From: Puniceicoccaceae bacterium
GTDB lineage: Bacteria; Verrucomicrobiota; Verrucomicrobiia; Opitutales; Coraliomargaritaceae
Assembly: GCA_002729725.1 (NCBI GenBank)
Contig: PBYS01000101.1
Coordinates: 1-40,599 of the forward strand
Length of the DNA: 40,599 nt
Direction: 5' to 3'
A model generated the notes under the pieces. That model worked only from the letters and a program-made list of their open reading frames with translations. It had not been told where the DNA came from and did not search any database. Below, piece after piece: positions 29,710 to 37,906 of the stretch. The position numbers and the translations under genes were made by a program. How positions within the stretch are numbered: position 1 is the stretch's first letter; each line of letters begins with the position of its first letter.

Positions 29710-31656
29710 TTAAAGAATGAGTAGTTTTTGCTGTAAGCGACGTGCAGCCGCATTATTAGGATTGATTTCCAATGCCTGCCGAACCGTCGACAAAGCCTCA
29801 TCGCGCCGGTGACTCACCGAGCTCAAATAAGCCGCATAATAGTAATGAGCATTACTATTATGCGGCGCCAACTCAAGCGCCTTTACTAATGCATATTCTG
29901 CAAGTTCCTGCTCGCCATGAAAGGCGCGCGCCACTCCCAGTTGCGCCCAGCTTTTCCAATAATCGGGGCTTAAATCGACGCCACGCTGGGCACACTCGAC
30001 TGCGCGCTCCGCGATTCGTTCGAAATCAGAAGGGTTACGAAAATACAGCTGACACACGGCCGCACTCAAACCGATCCAAGCATCCACATTCTCCGCATCA
30101 GCAATCACTGCGTCTTCGTAGAGTTCAATCACCTCATCGAGCAAAATTTTATTTCCAGACACATGCACTCGCATGTCCACAACGTGCTCTAGCTGCTGAC
30201 GCGCTCTTAATTCCAATGCTTGAGCCTCCAACTTAAGAGAGCCCAAAACATAAAACGCCCAACCTGCACAAGCAGCCAACAATAAATATCCTATACGATG
30301 GACCCAATGACCCGGCAAAATCAGACGCCGATTGAAAGTAGTCTTCAATAAAATCCCAAAAGCAAGCACGCCATAAAGCGTCAACGCCGGCACATAGAAT
30401 ACAAAGCTGGCCGCCATACAAAGTGCAAATGCCATCGAAACCGACAGACCAATCGACAAAAAGAAGCGCTGTGGAGGCATTACGGTACCCTCGGCACCTC
30501 GCAACTTGACCGCAAAGGGTTCCTTTCGCCAGCGACCAAACGCTCGAAAAAATACATAGATGCAGGGCAGCCCCCACAAAAACAAGCCCACGAAACCAAG
30601 CTGACTCAAGACTAAGAGGTAATCATTATGTGGCGTGAGTGGAGCCTCCGCAAGTGCCACTCTGGGGCTTTGCTCAAAGGCCGCACTATATCCACCCGCG
30701 CCCACTCCCGTGATCGGACTCTCGCGCGCAAAAGTTATGGCTTCCTGCCAAAGTACCAAGCGCACACCTCCCCCAGAGACCGCCTGCTCGAGCTCTTGCT
30801 TAAAAACAGGATGATACAGCAGCAACAATGTAAAAATGAGCGAAGACGTAAAGAGCCCAATCGCGGAATAAAGTAAGCGACGCTTAACCGTACGAAAACA
30901 AAACCATGGGACGACCGCTAAAACAACGATAGTCAAAACAACCGCCCACAGCAACTGCGTAAATGCAAGACCTGCAATAAACATCAAAGCAATATACAGA
31001 GACAATAGGCGTAAAATCTTAGGCAAGCGCCGGACAGCAGCCACGACCAAAAGCAAGGGCAGTAACGATAACAAAAAGACTGCCAAGGAATTAGGATCTG
31101 CAAAAACGCCCGTTGCCCGCCCCAGAAAAACCTCGTTAATCTCTAAGCCATAATCAGTCATCGCGCCCATAATCCGGTCTGGCCGCTGAAAGAACTGATA
31201 AAAACCATTGAAAACCGCGATCGTGCCCGGAATGAGACTCATTAAAATTAAGAGCCACAAATGCGCGCGCGTACGCACATTGTTCGAGAGCACCCACAGC
31301 ATCACAAAGGCCTCCAATGCATAGATGATCTCATACCAACCACGCCAAGGCACAGGCGAAAACCAAAGCACACTCGCCAGCATCCAGAGTAAAGCAGGAA
31401 CAAACCACAAGGGGTGCTGACTCAAGCGCTTAGGCGACTCTCGGTCCACCGCCAGCCACAACCCGTGTAGAAACAACAAAACTCCATACAGTGGCAACAG
31501 AACTAAATGCGTATCTGGACGCACTCCACCAAGTGAAATCGTCGTCAAAATAAAGATCGCCCCCAAACAAAGGGTGACGAGCCAGTCGACAAAATTCCCC
31601 CAACTCACACGTCCGAAAAATGCGATGTTACCGTTTTTATCAATTATAGTGGCCAT
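29710..31656 (-). CDS. O-antigen ligase / Wzy-type polymerase-like membrane protein with C-terminal TPRs
   Basis: 648 residues. About 12-13 membrane segments occupy residues 20-480. The Wzy_C/O-antigen ligase block is clear: ARESPITGVGAGGYSAAFE near 300 and LTPHNDYLLVLSQLGFVGL near 335-353. The C-terminal about 170 residues hold two or three TPR units (SWAQLGVARAFHGEQELAE, ALELAPHNSNAH, ALEINPNNAAARRL). These enzymes ligate or polymerise O-antigen or exopolysaccharide; some transfer to proteins. Which role applies is not readable. First gene of an operon with fecR-like and CHASE2 cyclase. An exact 36-base palindrome lies within its TPR region (29831-29866). Divergent from the EpsI-like gene. 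Confidence 0.85.
   Translation of the reverse strand: MATIIDKNGNIAFFGRVSWGNFVDWLVTLCLGAIFILTTISLGGVRPDTHLVLLPLYGVLLFLHGLWLAVDRESPKRLSQHPLWFVPALLWMLASVLWFSPVPWRGWYEIIYALEAFVMLWVLSNNVRTRAHLWLLILMSLIPGTIAVFNGFYQFFQRPDRIMGAMTDYGLEINEVFLGRATGVFADPNSLAVFLLSLLPLLLVVAAVRRLPKILRLLSLYIALMFIAGLAFTQLLWAVVLTIVVLAVVPWFCFRTVKRRLLYSAIGLFTSSLIFTLLLLYHPVFKQELEQAVSGGGVRLVLWQEAITFARESPITGVGAGGYSAAFEQSPRVALAEAPLTPHNDYLLVLSQLGFVGLFLWGLPCIYVFFRAFGRWRKEPFAVKLRGAEGTVMPPQRFFLSIGLSVSMAFALCMAASFVFYVPALTLYGVLAFGILLKTTFNRRLILPGHWVHRIGYLLLAACAGWAFYVLGSLKLEAQALELRARQQLEHVVDMRVHVSGNKILLDEVIELYEDAVIADAENVDAWIGLSAAVCQLYFRNPSDFERIAERAVECAQRGVDLSPDYWKSWAQLGVARAFHGEQELAEYALVKALELAPHNSNAHYYYAAYLSSVSHRRDEALSTVRQALEINPNNAAARRLQQKLLIL
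29831..29866. repeat. Perfect 17-bp inverted repeat inside a coding region
   Basis: GCCGCATAATAGTAATG (29831-29847), two-base loop AG (29848-29849), then its exact reverse complement (29850-29866). It encodes part of the TPR stretch around AHYYYAAY. With a loop of only two bases the stem could form a cruciform or a hairpin in mRNA. Confidence 0.9.
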
Positions 31657-31795
31657 AGAGAATGAAGAGAGCGTCAGTTAAATACTAAAGCAGCAGGCAA
31701 TACAGTGAATCCAACAAGGTAAACTCATATTTTAGCCTAAGACTTGAACCCGAGCAGGAACTAGGTTTGTTTGTCGTAATCTCACTACTTTACCA

Positions 31796-32512
31796 ATGAA
31801 AAAAACACTCCTAATTATCGCCGCTGCACTCCTTATTAGCAGTTTAGGCCTGCGCGCTTACTTTGCATTCGTGCCGCCACCAGCGCCCACACTCGAAGAG
31901 CCCCTGGCCCTGATCGTGCCCGAAAACCTGAGCGGATGGCAAATCAAAGACCTCGACATGGCCGAGTCGCCCGAGTCGAGCGCTCGAATCAGCGAATTTC
32001 TGAATTTTGACGACGCTCTCTTTCGCGTATTTCAAAAGGGTGACGCTTTTGTGGGGCTCTACATCGCCTATTGGACGCCTGGTAAAGCCTCCTACCGCTG
32101 GGCGGGCGCCCATACACCTGACACCTGCTGGGTGCTCAATGGCTGGACACGCGAAGAGCGCGAATACTCGATTCCCTTCACCTACAACAAAATCCGCTTA
32201 GAACCTGCGGAGTTCGGCGTATATTCCAAAGACGGCTCCTCTCAAAACGTCTATTTCTGGCATCTCGTCGGCGGCGAGCCCTTTAGCTACAGCCAAAAAG
32301 GCACTCCCAATATCTTAGGCGCCCTGATGGACGTAAAAGAATACGGCTTAAACTTGCGCCAAGAGCAGTTTTTCATCCGCCTCTCCAGCAATAAGACAAT
32401 TGATCAGCTCAAACAAATGGAAGGCTTCAATGAGATCATCCAAAGCTTGGTAGAAATTGGGTTGGAAGAAGAGGCCTATGCCGGCCAAACCCCAGAAAAC
32501 ACTCAGTCCTAA
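31796..32512 (+). CDS. EpsI-family exosortase-associated protein
   Basis: 238 residues. An N-terminal signal or membrane anchor (about 3-22) is followed by an EpsI-type domain: LSGWQIKDLDM, FVGLYIAYWTPGK, AGAHTPDTCWVLNGWT near 103-118 and QNVYFWHLVGGEP near 143. EpsI family members (exosortase C-terminal/associated domain, TIGR02914-like) have the H(T/S)PxxCxxxxGW motif, sit next to exosortases and are linked to exopolysaccharide or PEP-CTERM sorting. No exosortase gene is seen in this window. Divergent from the O-antigen-ligase-like gene, and the stop overlaps the convergent acyltransferase stop by four bases. Confidence 0.85.
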   Translation: MKKTLLIIAAALLISSLGLRAYFAFVPPPAPTLEEPLALIVPENLSGWQIKDLDMAESPESSARISEFLNFDDALFRVFQKGDAFVGLYIAYWTPGKASYRWAGAHTPDTCWVLNGWTREEREYSIPFTYNKIRLEPAEFGVYSKDGSSQNVYFWHLVGGEPFSYSQKGTPNILGALMDVKEYGLNLRQEQFFIRLSSNKTIDQLKQMEGFNEIIQSLVEIGLEEEAYAGQTPENTQS

Positions 32513-33138
32513 AAAGATCGAGCGGGATTGCCAAAGACACGTCCGCCCTCGGGCACATTACGAATCACTACAGAGCCCGCACCAACTATTGCCTGCGCGC
32601 CGATACGTTTACCTGGAATGACACGCACGCCGGAGCCCAAAAAGGCAGCCTCTCCGACCTGAGTGCCTCCCGTCAGGTCGCAATGCGCACTGACCGTCAC
32701 CCAATCCTCAATCACGACATCGTGCCCTGCAGAGGTATGGCAGTTCAACATCACTAGGTCGCCCAGCTCGATATCGCAGGTCAATGTGACACGCGGGCAC
32801 AGCACCACGCCCTGCCCCAGTCTGACATTGCGTCCGACCAGTGCAGTCGGATGAATCAGACTCAGAAACTCGGCCCCCTTCGCACGCATCGGCTCACAGA
32901 GCTTACGCTTTAGTTCCACATTCCCGATCCCACAAATGAAAGCGGCATGGGCAAAATCTGGCAAAGCACTAAAGGGCGCGACGACCTCGGCATCGATTGG
33001 AGTTTCATCGAGCGCTGCGGGGGCATCGTCGATAAAACCACGCAAGCGATATTGGCTCAGCAGCTTCTGCTCATCAAGTAGCCAGCCGTAAACTTCACGT
33101 CCAAATCCTCCGGCGCCCAATATATATAAGTCCTTCAT
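32509..33138 (-). CDS. NeuD/PglD-type sugar O-acyltransferase (left-handed beta-helix)
   Basis: 209 residues from ATG 33138 (MKDLYILGAGGFGREVYG); a TTG six bases upstream is less likely. The Rossmann-like start ILGAGGFGREV is followed by a hexapeptide-repeat beta-helix (about 85-205: LVGRNVRLGQGVVLCP, LGDLVMLNCHTSAGHD, VSAHCDLTGGTQVGEAAF). Members acylate amino sugars such as sialic acid or bacillosamine precursors, usually from acetyl-CoA. The catalytic His in CHTSAGHD is present. It lies in an operon with an acyl carrier protein and a KAS III, so the acyl donor could be ACP-bound rather than CoA-bound (inference). Confidence 0.85.
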   Translation of the reverse strand: MKDLYILGAGGFGREVYGWLLDEQKLLSQYRLRGFIDDAPAALDETPIDAEVVAPFSALPDFAHAAFICGIGNVELKRKLCEPMRAKGAEFLSLIHPTALVGRNVRLGQGVVLCPRVTLTCDIELGDLVMLNCHTSAGHDVVIEDWVTVSAHCDLTGGTQVGEAAFLGSGVRVIPGKRIGAQAIVGAGSVVIRNVPEGGRVFGNPARSF

Positions 33139-33152
33139 CGCCAAGAAATGCT

Positions 33153-33386
33153 TCAGCCCTTCTTAGTCTTCACGACTTCGTACAAATCCTGAATCGTTTC
33201 CGCGGCCGCAAAATCGGTTTTGGTCAACAAAACAGAGAACTCGACCTCAATGGCGTCCGTCACGGTCAAAATCGCCAAGGAATCCCAAGTGGGGAGCTTT
33301 TTAAAAGCCGTATCAGCACACAGTTCACCGGGTTTGACACCATCCAAGGCTCCCGCAAAGACACTCACGAATTGTTCTATTGTCAT
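33153..33386 (-). CDS. Acyl carrier protein
   Basis: 77 residues from ATG 33386 (MTIEQFVSVFAGAL); the preceding TTG/ATT codons are not conserved. The phosphopantetheine serine is in LPTWDSLAIL, S36 by this start, and the helix after it (TVTDAIEVEFSV) fits. A stand-alone ACP different in sequence from the usual AcpP (which has DSLDxVE). Found between the acyltransferase and KAS III, so it is likely dedicated to a surface-polysaccharide acyl group or a short fatty acid. Confidence 0.9.
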   Translation of the reverse strand: MTIEQFVSVFAGALDGVKPGELCADTAFKKLPTWDSLAILTVTDAIEVEFSVLLTKTDFAAAETIQDLYEVVKTKKG

Positions 33387-33424
33387 AATCAACTAAAGGG
33401 TAAAAGCAAAAGGTAATGAGGCGC

Positions 33425-34501
33425 TCATCCGGAGTAGTCAATTAATTCGCAAACCGACAGCTCACTCATATCCACCAAGGCACTGGCCCAAGAAAGCCCC
33501 ACCCCGAAGCCAGAAAGTAACAGCTGAGTCGACTCACGCGCCGCCAGCAGCGTAGCCAACTCTCCACAAATGGCCGATGGGATTGATGCAGAACTTTGAT
33601 TGCCAAACTGCTCAACCGTCTGCATCGGCACCTTGGCCAAATCCAACTTCAGACGCTTGGCTATATTACCTAAAATATAACGATTTGCTTGGTGAAAGAC
33701 GAAATAATCCACTGCATCGGCCTCGACTTGCGCATATTCGAGCAAATCTTTTACAGACTTCGGCTCCTCAGTGATCGAAAAATTAAAAATTTCAGCGCCG
33801 TCCATGTAGAGATTTTCTAAAGAACGAAAATTGCCGCCCTCATCTTCGCACACGACAGCCGTATCCTCAGAGCGAGGCTGGCGCGCTCCGCCCGCGGGTA
33901 CGATCAATTTATCATAGCCCGAGCCATCGGTTTGCAGACTGAAATGAGCCACTGGGGCCCCGATCGCTCGTTCGATGAGAGTCGCGCTGCCACCATCTCC
34001 AAACAGTGGGGCAACCGCCCGATCTTTAGCATGGACCAAGCGACTAATCGTATCACCCGCGAGTAATAAAACCCGCTCACTCGCACCACTTGCGAGCAAC
34101 GAGTGCGCCAACCAGAGGCCATAGACGTAGCCCGAACAGCCGAGACTGACATCAAAGGATGCACAATTTTTTGAAAGTCCGAGCCGCCCATGCAACACCG
34201 CCGCATTACAAGGCTGCGAGTGATCGGGCATCTGAGTCACGCAGATCAAAGTATCGATCTGCTCCAGCACAACCGCCGATTCTTTAATTAAATGACGCGC
34301 TGCCTGCTCGCATAGGTCGGCGGCAGTCGTCGCCGCATCAACCACGCGCCGCTTCGACAGCCCGATGGTTTTTTTGAAGCGTTCGAGCTGTTTGACGTTT
34401 CCACCAAAAAGCTCCAGCTCATCGTCGATCAATTTTTCATGCGTAGGCACGCAGGTAACAATTCCTGCGATCTTCACATCTTTAAAGCGGCACTTTGACA
34501 T
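33425..34501 (-). CDS. 3-oxoacyl-ACP synthase III (FabH)-like
   Basis: 358 residues from ATG 34501 ([20 protein letters not shown]). The reading frame extends upstream to 34675, but without similarity. Catalytic triad: C122 in [11 protein letters not shown]270 in VFHQANRYI and N301 in [13 protein letters not shown]. It should condense an acyl-CoA with ACP-bound malonate. The neighbouring ACP and NeuD-type acyltransferase suggest a small pathway making an acyl group for a saccharide rather than bulk fatty-acid synthesis (inference). The 207 bases upstream to the next gene hold a G+C-rich stretch with a five-base-stem hairpin near 34560, no gene seen. Confidence 0.88.
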   Translation of the reverse strand: MSKCRFKDVKIAGIVTCVPTHEKLIDDELELFGGNVKQLERFKKTIGLSKRRVVDAATTAADLCEQAARHLIKESAVVLEQIDTLICVTQMPDHSQPCNAAVLHGRLGLSKNCASFDVSLGCSGYVYGLWLAHSLLASGASERVLLLAGDTISRLVHAKDRAVAPLFGDGGSATLIERAIGAPVAHFSLQTDGSGYDKLIVPAGGARQPRSEDTAVVCEDEGGNFRSLENLYMDGAEIFNFSITEEPKSVKDLLEYAQVEADAVDYFVFHQANRYILGNIAKRLKLDLAKVPMQTVEQFGNQSSASIPSAICGELATLLAARESTQLLLSGFGVGLSWASALVDMSELSVCELIDYSG

Positions 34502-34708
34502 ATTAAGCGAAGATGACTCGATAAAAGCCCAAGTTAAAGCCCATTTTTCATACAACATCTCGCGCCGGGCGAGGAGGATCGCAGCGTGGCACGAGCGACG
34601 GAATGCGACAGCACGTAGATGGTATAAGCGAAGGGGTGCTGAAAGTAGTTGCCCATTGGACGACTTGACGAGCAAATTCGATCCGTGAGACGGAGCGCAC
34701 GGCGTTGA

Positions 34709-35569
34709 CTAGTTCTTGCGACGAAGCACCAAGCCAAGGCCACCAACGAGGACCAACAAGCCGACCAACCACAACCACCATTGAGATGATTGCTCAGTAA
34801 TTTCTTCGGCCACTTCAACGTGAGCGTCTTCAGTATGTGTTTCGATGGTTGGTTTTGATGGAGCTGATTCCTCGACGACTTCTACCAATTCGGAAGCTGC
34901 AGGAGAAATTTTAGCCACAGATTCCTCAATTGCTTCAAGTGGTTTAGGACTTTCTCTACTCGCACGATCTCTCCCAATGTAAGGCGTAACCTCAAGCTGC
35001 CTCATTACCCGCTCCGCGTTTCCTATCATTCGATAATCCGAGTTTGAAGGATCGTTCGCGATTTCTCCAAGAAACTTAAGAAGCTCAGCCACTTGAGTTT
35101 CGTTCATCTCTAGAGCTGAAGGGGCAAATTTCAATCTATCGACAGCAATCCCACGATACCTTGAATCGCTTTCCATAATAAATTTACGAAGTAATTCGTA
35201 TGTTTGTGAATCAAGTGAAAGCTCTAACAAAACGGTAAAAATCATGGTTGATTCTGAACTTGGTGCAAGAACCTCGGCAAGAACGTCCAATGCTTCGGGA
35301 GATTTAGTCTCCCGATAGCTTCTAAGCGCGTCTCCGACAATCTGATTCGCTGCCGACAAGTTACCAGGTTTCAGGACTTTCGCGCGCTCTTCATTCGCCT
35401 CAGCCTTGAGCTTCGATAGCTCATATACCGCTTGTCGACGTGTTTCATCAATTTCCATTGCTTCCGCCTGCAATTGAAGCACAAAAATCAAACTGCAAAT
35501 ACAGAGATAAAACAGCAGACCGCAACTTAGCCGGGACGAATTTAGGGGTATCTTATGGATTGTAGCCAT
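34709..35569 (-). CDS. Secreted/anchored protein with acidic linker and Trp-rich RRKN C-terminal tail (A)
   Basis: 286 residues from ATG 35569 (MATIHKIPLNSSRLS); an alternative start at 35626 lacks similarity. A long hydrophobic signal-like segment (about 12-33, ending LQLQAEA) is followed by a helical body (about 40-190), including LDVLAEVLAP and RYRGIAVDRLKF, that may be HEAT-like. An acidic Glu/Ser/Pro-rich linker follows (about 195-260), then a tail QWWLWLVGLLVLVGGLGLVL and RRKN. The last 24 residues match those of the protein at 36620 almost exactly, at DNA level too. The start overlaps the end of the decayed gene upstream (17 bases). No family recognised; function unknown. Confidence 0.7.
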   Translation of the reverse strand: MATIHKIPLNSSRLSCGLLFYLCICSLIFVLQLQAEAMEIDETRRQAVYELSKLKAEANEERAKVLKPGNLSAANQIVGDALRSYRETKSPEALDVLAEVLAPSSESTMIFTVLLELSLDSQTYELLRKFIMESDSRYRGIAVDRLKFAPSALEMNETQVAELLKFLGEIANDPSNSDYRMIGNAERVMRQLEVTPYIGRDRASRESPKPLEAIEESVAKISPAASELVEVVEESAPSKPTIETHTEDAHVEVAEEITEQSSQWWLWLVGLLVLVGGLGLVLRRKN

Positions 35570-36431
35570 GACTTTGCATATCGTTTTCGTAGCTAACCAT
35601 CTCGTTCCAATAGTTATTAATGGCATTGATTCCTCCTGGGCTAAGATAGTCGTAAATGGGGTGATCTTGTTCGTCTAGAATCGACTCCTTTTCCCCAGTA
35701 ATCCAAGCATAGATATTATCAACATCTTGCGAGCTGAGTGCGCCATCCTGACCGGGCTTGAGGCTATCGGGATCGATTTCAAAGACGGGAGACTCCACTA
35801 CCGATCCGTCCCATTCGATGGCATCGACGATTTCGAGGGCGGTCTCTTCTTCGTCCTCAGGAGTATCGGGGTCGTCTTCGGGGATGTAAAGCACGTAGTA
35901 TTTAATGGGGAATTTCGCATCTTCGTCAATGCCAGCCTTCCACTTGAATTTGAATTACACCTTCTGATAATCAAACTGCAGCTCGTTTTCGTGGACGTTT
36001 CGATAGGTGCCTGGCTTACCTGTGGCAAAGGTATCCTCGTAATCCTCCAGTTCGCTCTTTCCGTTGGTCACAATCATCGCAGTGGTGTTTTCGTCGGAAA
36101 GCACTGTTGAGCCATGGATTGTCGCCTTGCCGTCTCCTTTCTGATTTGGAGGATCATCGTAACCTGACTTCTCACGTGTGCCTGAAAGTCGGAGCGGGGA
36201 GAGTGGATATCCGAAACTAGTGACGTAGAATGCGTCTTTATATTTGTCACCGCGTTGAGTCTCTACTCCTAAAATCGGGTCGATTGTCCACGTCCCCGTC
36301 CCTGAAATCCCCACGTGACGAGAGCCCCCTACTGACTTGCTGCACGACAACCCTAGGTCTCTTATGTCTAGTTCTTCCCCGCCTCTCTGTTTGAGGACTG
36401 TAAATGTCCGAGTGAGGTGATCAGAGAAAAC
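35553..36431 (-). pseudogene. Decayed secreted-protein gene with in-frame TAA and no start
   Basis: One - strand frame reads from about 36431 (VFSDHLTRTFTVLKQRGGEE) through CSKSVGGSRH, YVTSFGYPLSPLRLSGT and NVHENELQFDYQKV to a TAA at 35955-35957, then continues without shift as FKFKWKAGIDEDAKFPIKYY, YIPEDDPDTPEDEEE, IYAWITGEKESI and NYWNEMVSYENDM to a stop at 35553. The two halves are in the same frame, so a single nonsense change explains it. Upstream the frame stays open to about 36575 but lacks ATG and looks non-coding. It is more likely a 5'-truncated, nonsense-interrupted pseudogene than two genes. I do not recognise the family. The acidic DDPDTPEDEEE stretch is odd. Confidence 0.7.
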
Positions 36432-36619
36432 GAGACATAAGAATCCCTTGGGCGGGGAGAACGGCTTATACGATAATAGCCAGGGGGCGACCAGAGGCGG
36501 GATTGCGGCGGGATGGCCGATTGCAATCGTGGATTGCCCGTTGCGTCGTTGCCGCGTTGGCCGGAGAGGCGGTTAAAGGATTGAAGGAACGCTTCGAGGT
36601 GGCACGTTAGCGACGTTGC

Positions 36620-36692
36620 CTAGTTCTTGCGACGAAGAACCAAGCCAAGGCCACCAACGACTACCAACAAGCCGATTAACCACAGCCACCGA
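36620..36692 (-). repeat. Duplicated C-terminal tail module (matches 34709-34781)
   Basis: The last 73 bases of the gene at 36620 and the last 73 of the gene at 34709 are about 92% identical by hand alignment (about six mismatches), although the rest of the two proteins is unrelated. Both encode the WLWL-VGLL-GGLGLVLRRKN tail. Confidence 0.8.
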
Positions 36693-37906
36693 TTAGACGG
36701 TTCCTCAAGCTCTTCTTCGATTGGTGGAGCAGTTACAACTTCGAGAGTTTCTTCCGTTGCCGGTTCGGGCGTGTTAACTTCTTCGATGACTTCAGCGACC
36801 TCTTCAACCGAAGGAGTCGGGGGGATTTCGGCTACGGGTGATTGTAAGTTCTCGAGCTCGTAGCCTATCAGATGCATTTGCCCTGTTGGCAGAAGCTGAC
36901 CTTCGGATAGGCCAGCTTCTTCTAGTAAATAAGCTTTCTCTTCGTCAGTGAGCTCAAAGCCCAAGAGATAAAACAATGGCGTGTTATAAATCTCATCTAC
37001 TAGGCCTGACTGTGCGCTTGCATCGCGAAAAACTCTCTCAAGTTTTAAACGTTCTGTTCGACTCGATGCTTTATTTAAAATTTGATCAAGCTTTTGTAGG
37101 AAGAACTTATTCGTAAGGCTATCTTCCAAATAGCCGCCACGTGCAGGGCTAAACATATCTCGATTGGTGGCAGTTGAGCGCATCTCTATTAGTGAGTTTT
37201 TTCCAATTATTCGCAGCCAATCTTCATTAGACTTTTCGAAATTCTGATAAGCATAGTAGTCTCTGAGTTGCCCGACTGCAAATGGTGCAAACCTGCTTTT
37301 CTCTGCGAGTTTTTTGGCTAATTCAGCGGCACGTTCAGAGTCTGTTTTATATAAATCAACTAACCTTGAAGTCTCGACGCTTAAACTTGCTACTCTTTTC
37401 CTCTCTCGCTCACGCATGGATTCAAGGTCATTATGGTCAGCATAAAATAGGAGTGCCGAAAAAGCAGCCTCTCTTACTGGCAAATTCTCTGAATTTAAGA
37501 GCTGATGTAGCTCGCGCTCTTGGTTTTGCGCACCAAGAGTCATAACAATCTCATGGATCAGATTATCTTCATCCGTTTTGCGTTCAGGAGTGCCAGTTAG
37601 ATTAGACATCCAATCTGACAAAGTATCTGAGTCGATTTCAATACGATTCAAACGTGCGCCGAGCAAAAGTGCTGCACGTCTCCGCTCAGAACTTTTGGCA
37701 ACACCTTCTTCACTTAGTTCCGCAATCAAAGTTTGGAGTTGATCAGGCTTATATTTATAAAGTTCACGGTCATGCAGACCAATCCAATAGTAACACTGGT
37801 TTGGGTCAAAAATAGCCCCATCTACGGACTCAATTTCAGCGTACGAAAAGGGAGTAAAAGCTAGTCCTAAAACGGTGATACAACTGAAAAATTTTGAGAA
37901 TTTCAT
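36620..37906 (-). CDS. Secreted/anchored protein with acidic linker and Trp-rich RRKN C-terminal tail (B)
   Basis: 428 residues. The signal peptide (about 1-23: MKFSKFFSCITVLGLAFTPF, SYAEI) is followed by a helical region (about 55-320) with HEAT-like spacing (LLLGARLNRIEI, REAAFSALLFYADH). A Pro/Glu-rich acidic linker (about 335-402: EIPPTPSVEEVAEVIEEV, TEETLEVVTAPPIEEELEE) leads to RWLWLIGLLVVVGGLGLVL and RRKN. Tail layout (spacer, hydrophobic helix, basic cluster) recalls exosortase- or rhombosortase-type sorting signals, but the PEP motif or GGxS signature is absent. Its start overlaps the stop of the large protein at 37903 by four bases, so the two are one operon. Function unknown. Confidence 0.75.
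   Translation of the reverse strand: MKFSKFFSCITVLGLAFTPFSYAEIESVDGAIFDPNQCYYWIGLHDRELYKYKPDQLQTLIAELSEEGVAKSSERRRAALLLGARLNRIEIDSDTLSDWMSNLTGTPERKTDEDNLIHEIVMTLGAQNQERELHQLLNSENLPVREAAFSALLFYADHNDLESMRERERKRVASLSVETSRLVDLYKTDSERAAELAKKLAEKSRFAPFAVGQLRDYYAYQNFEKSNEDWLRIIGKNSLIEMRSTATNRDMFSPARGGYLEDSLTNKFFLQKLDQILNKASSRTERLKLERVFRDASAQSGLVDEIYNTPLFYLLGFELTDEEKAYLLEEAGLSEGQLLPTGQMHLIGYELENLQSPVAEIPPTPSVEEVAEVIEEVNTPEPATEETLEVVTAPPIEEELEEPSNRWLWLIGLLVVVGGLGLVLRRKN

Noticed and set aside
34502..34708. Possible extra coding sequence or N-terminal extension of the KAS III gene
   Set aside because: The frame is open to 34675, but the family similarity starts at ATG 34501 and the upstream residues are Arg/Cys-rich noise in all frames.
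36440..36619. Upstream extension of the decayed gene or a mobile-element end
   Set aside because: G+C-rich sequence with short inverted repeats (GCAATC-GTG-GATTGC) but no target duplication, transposase remnant or matching partner was found.
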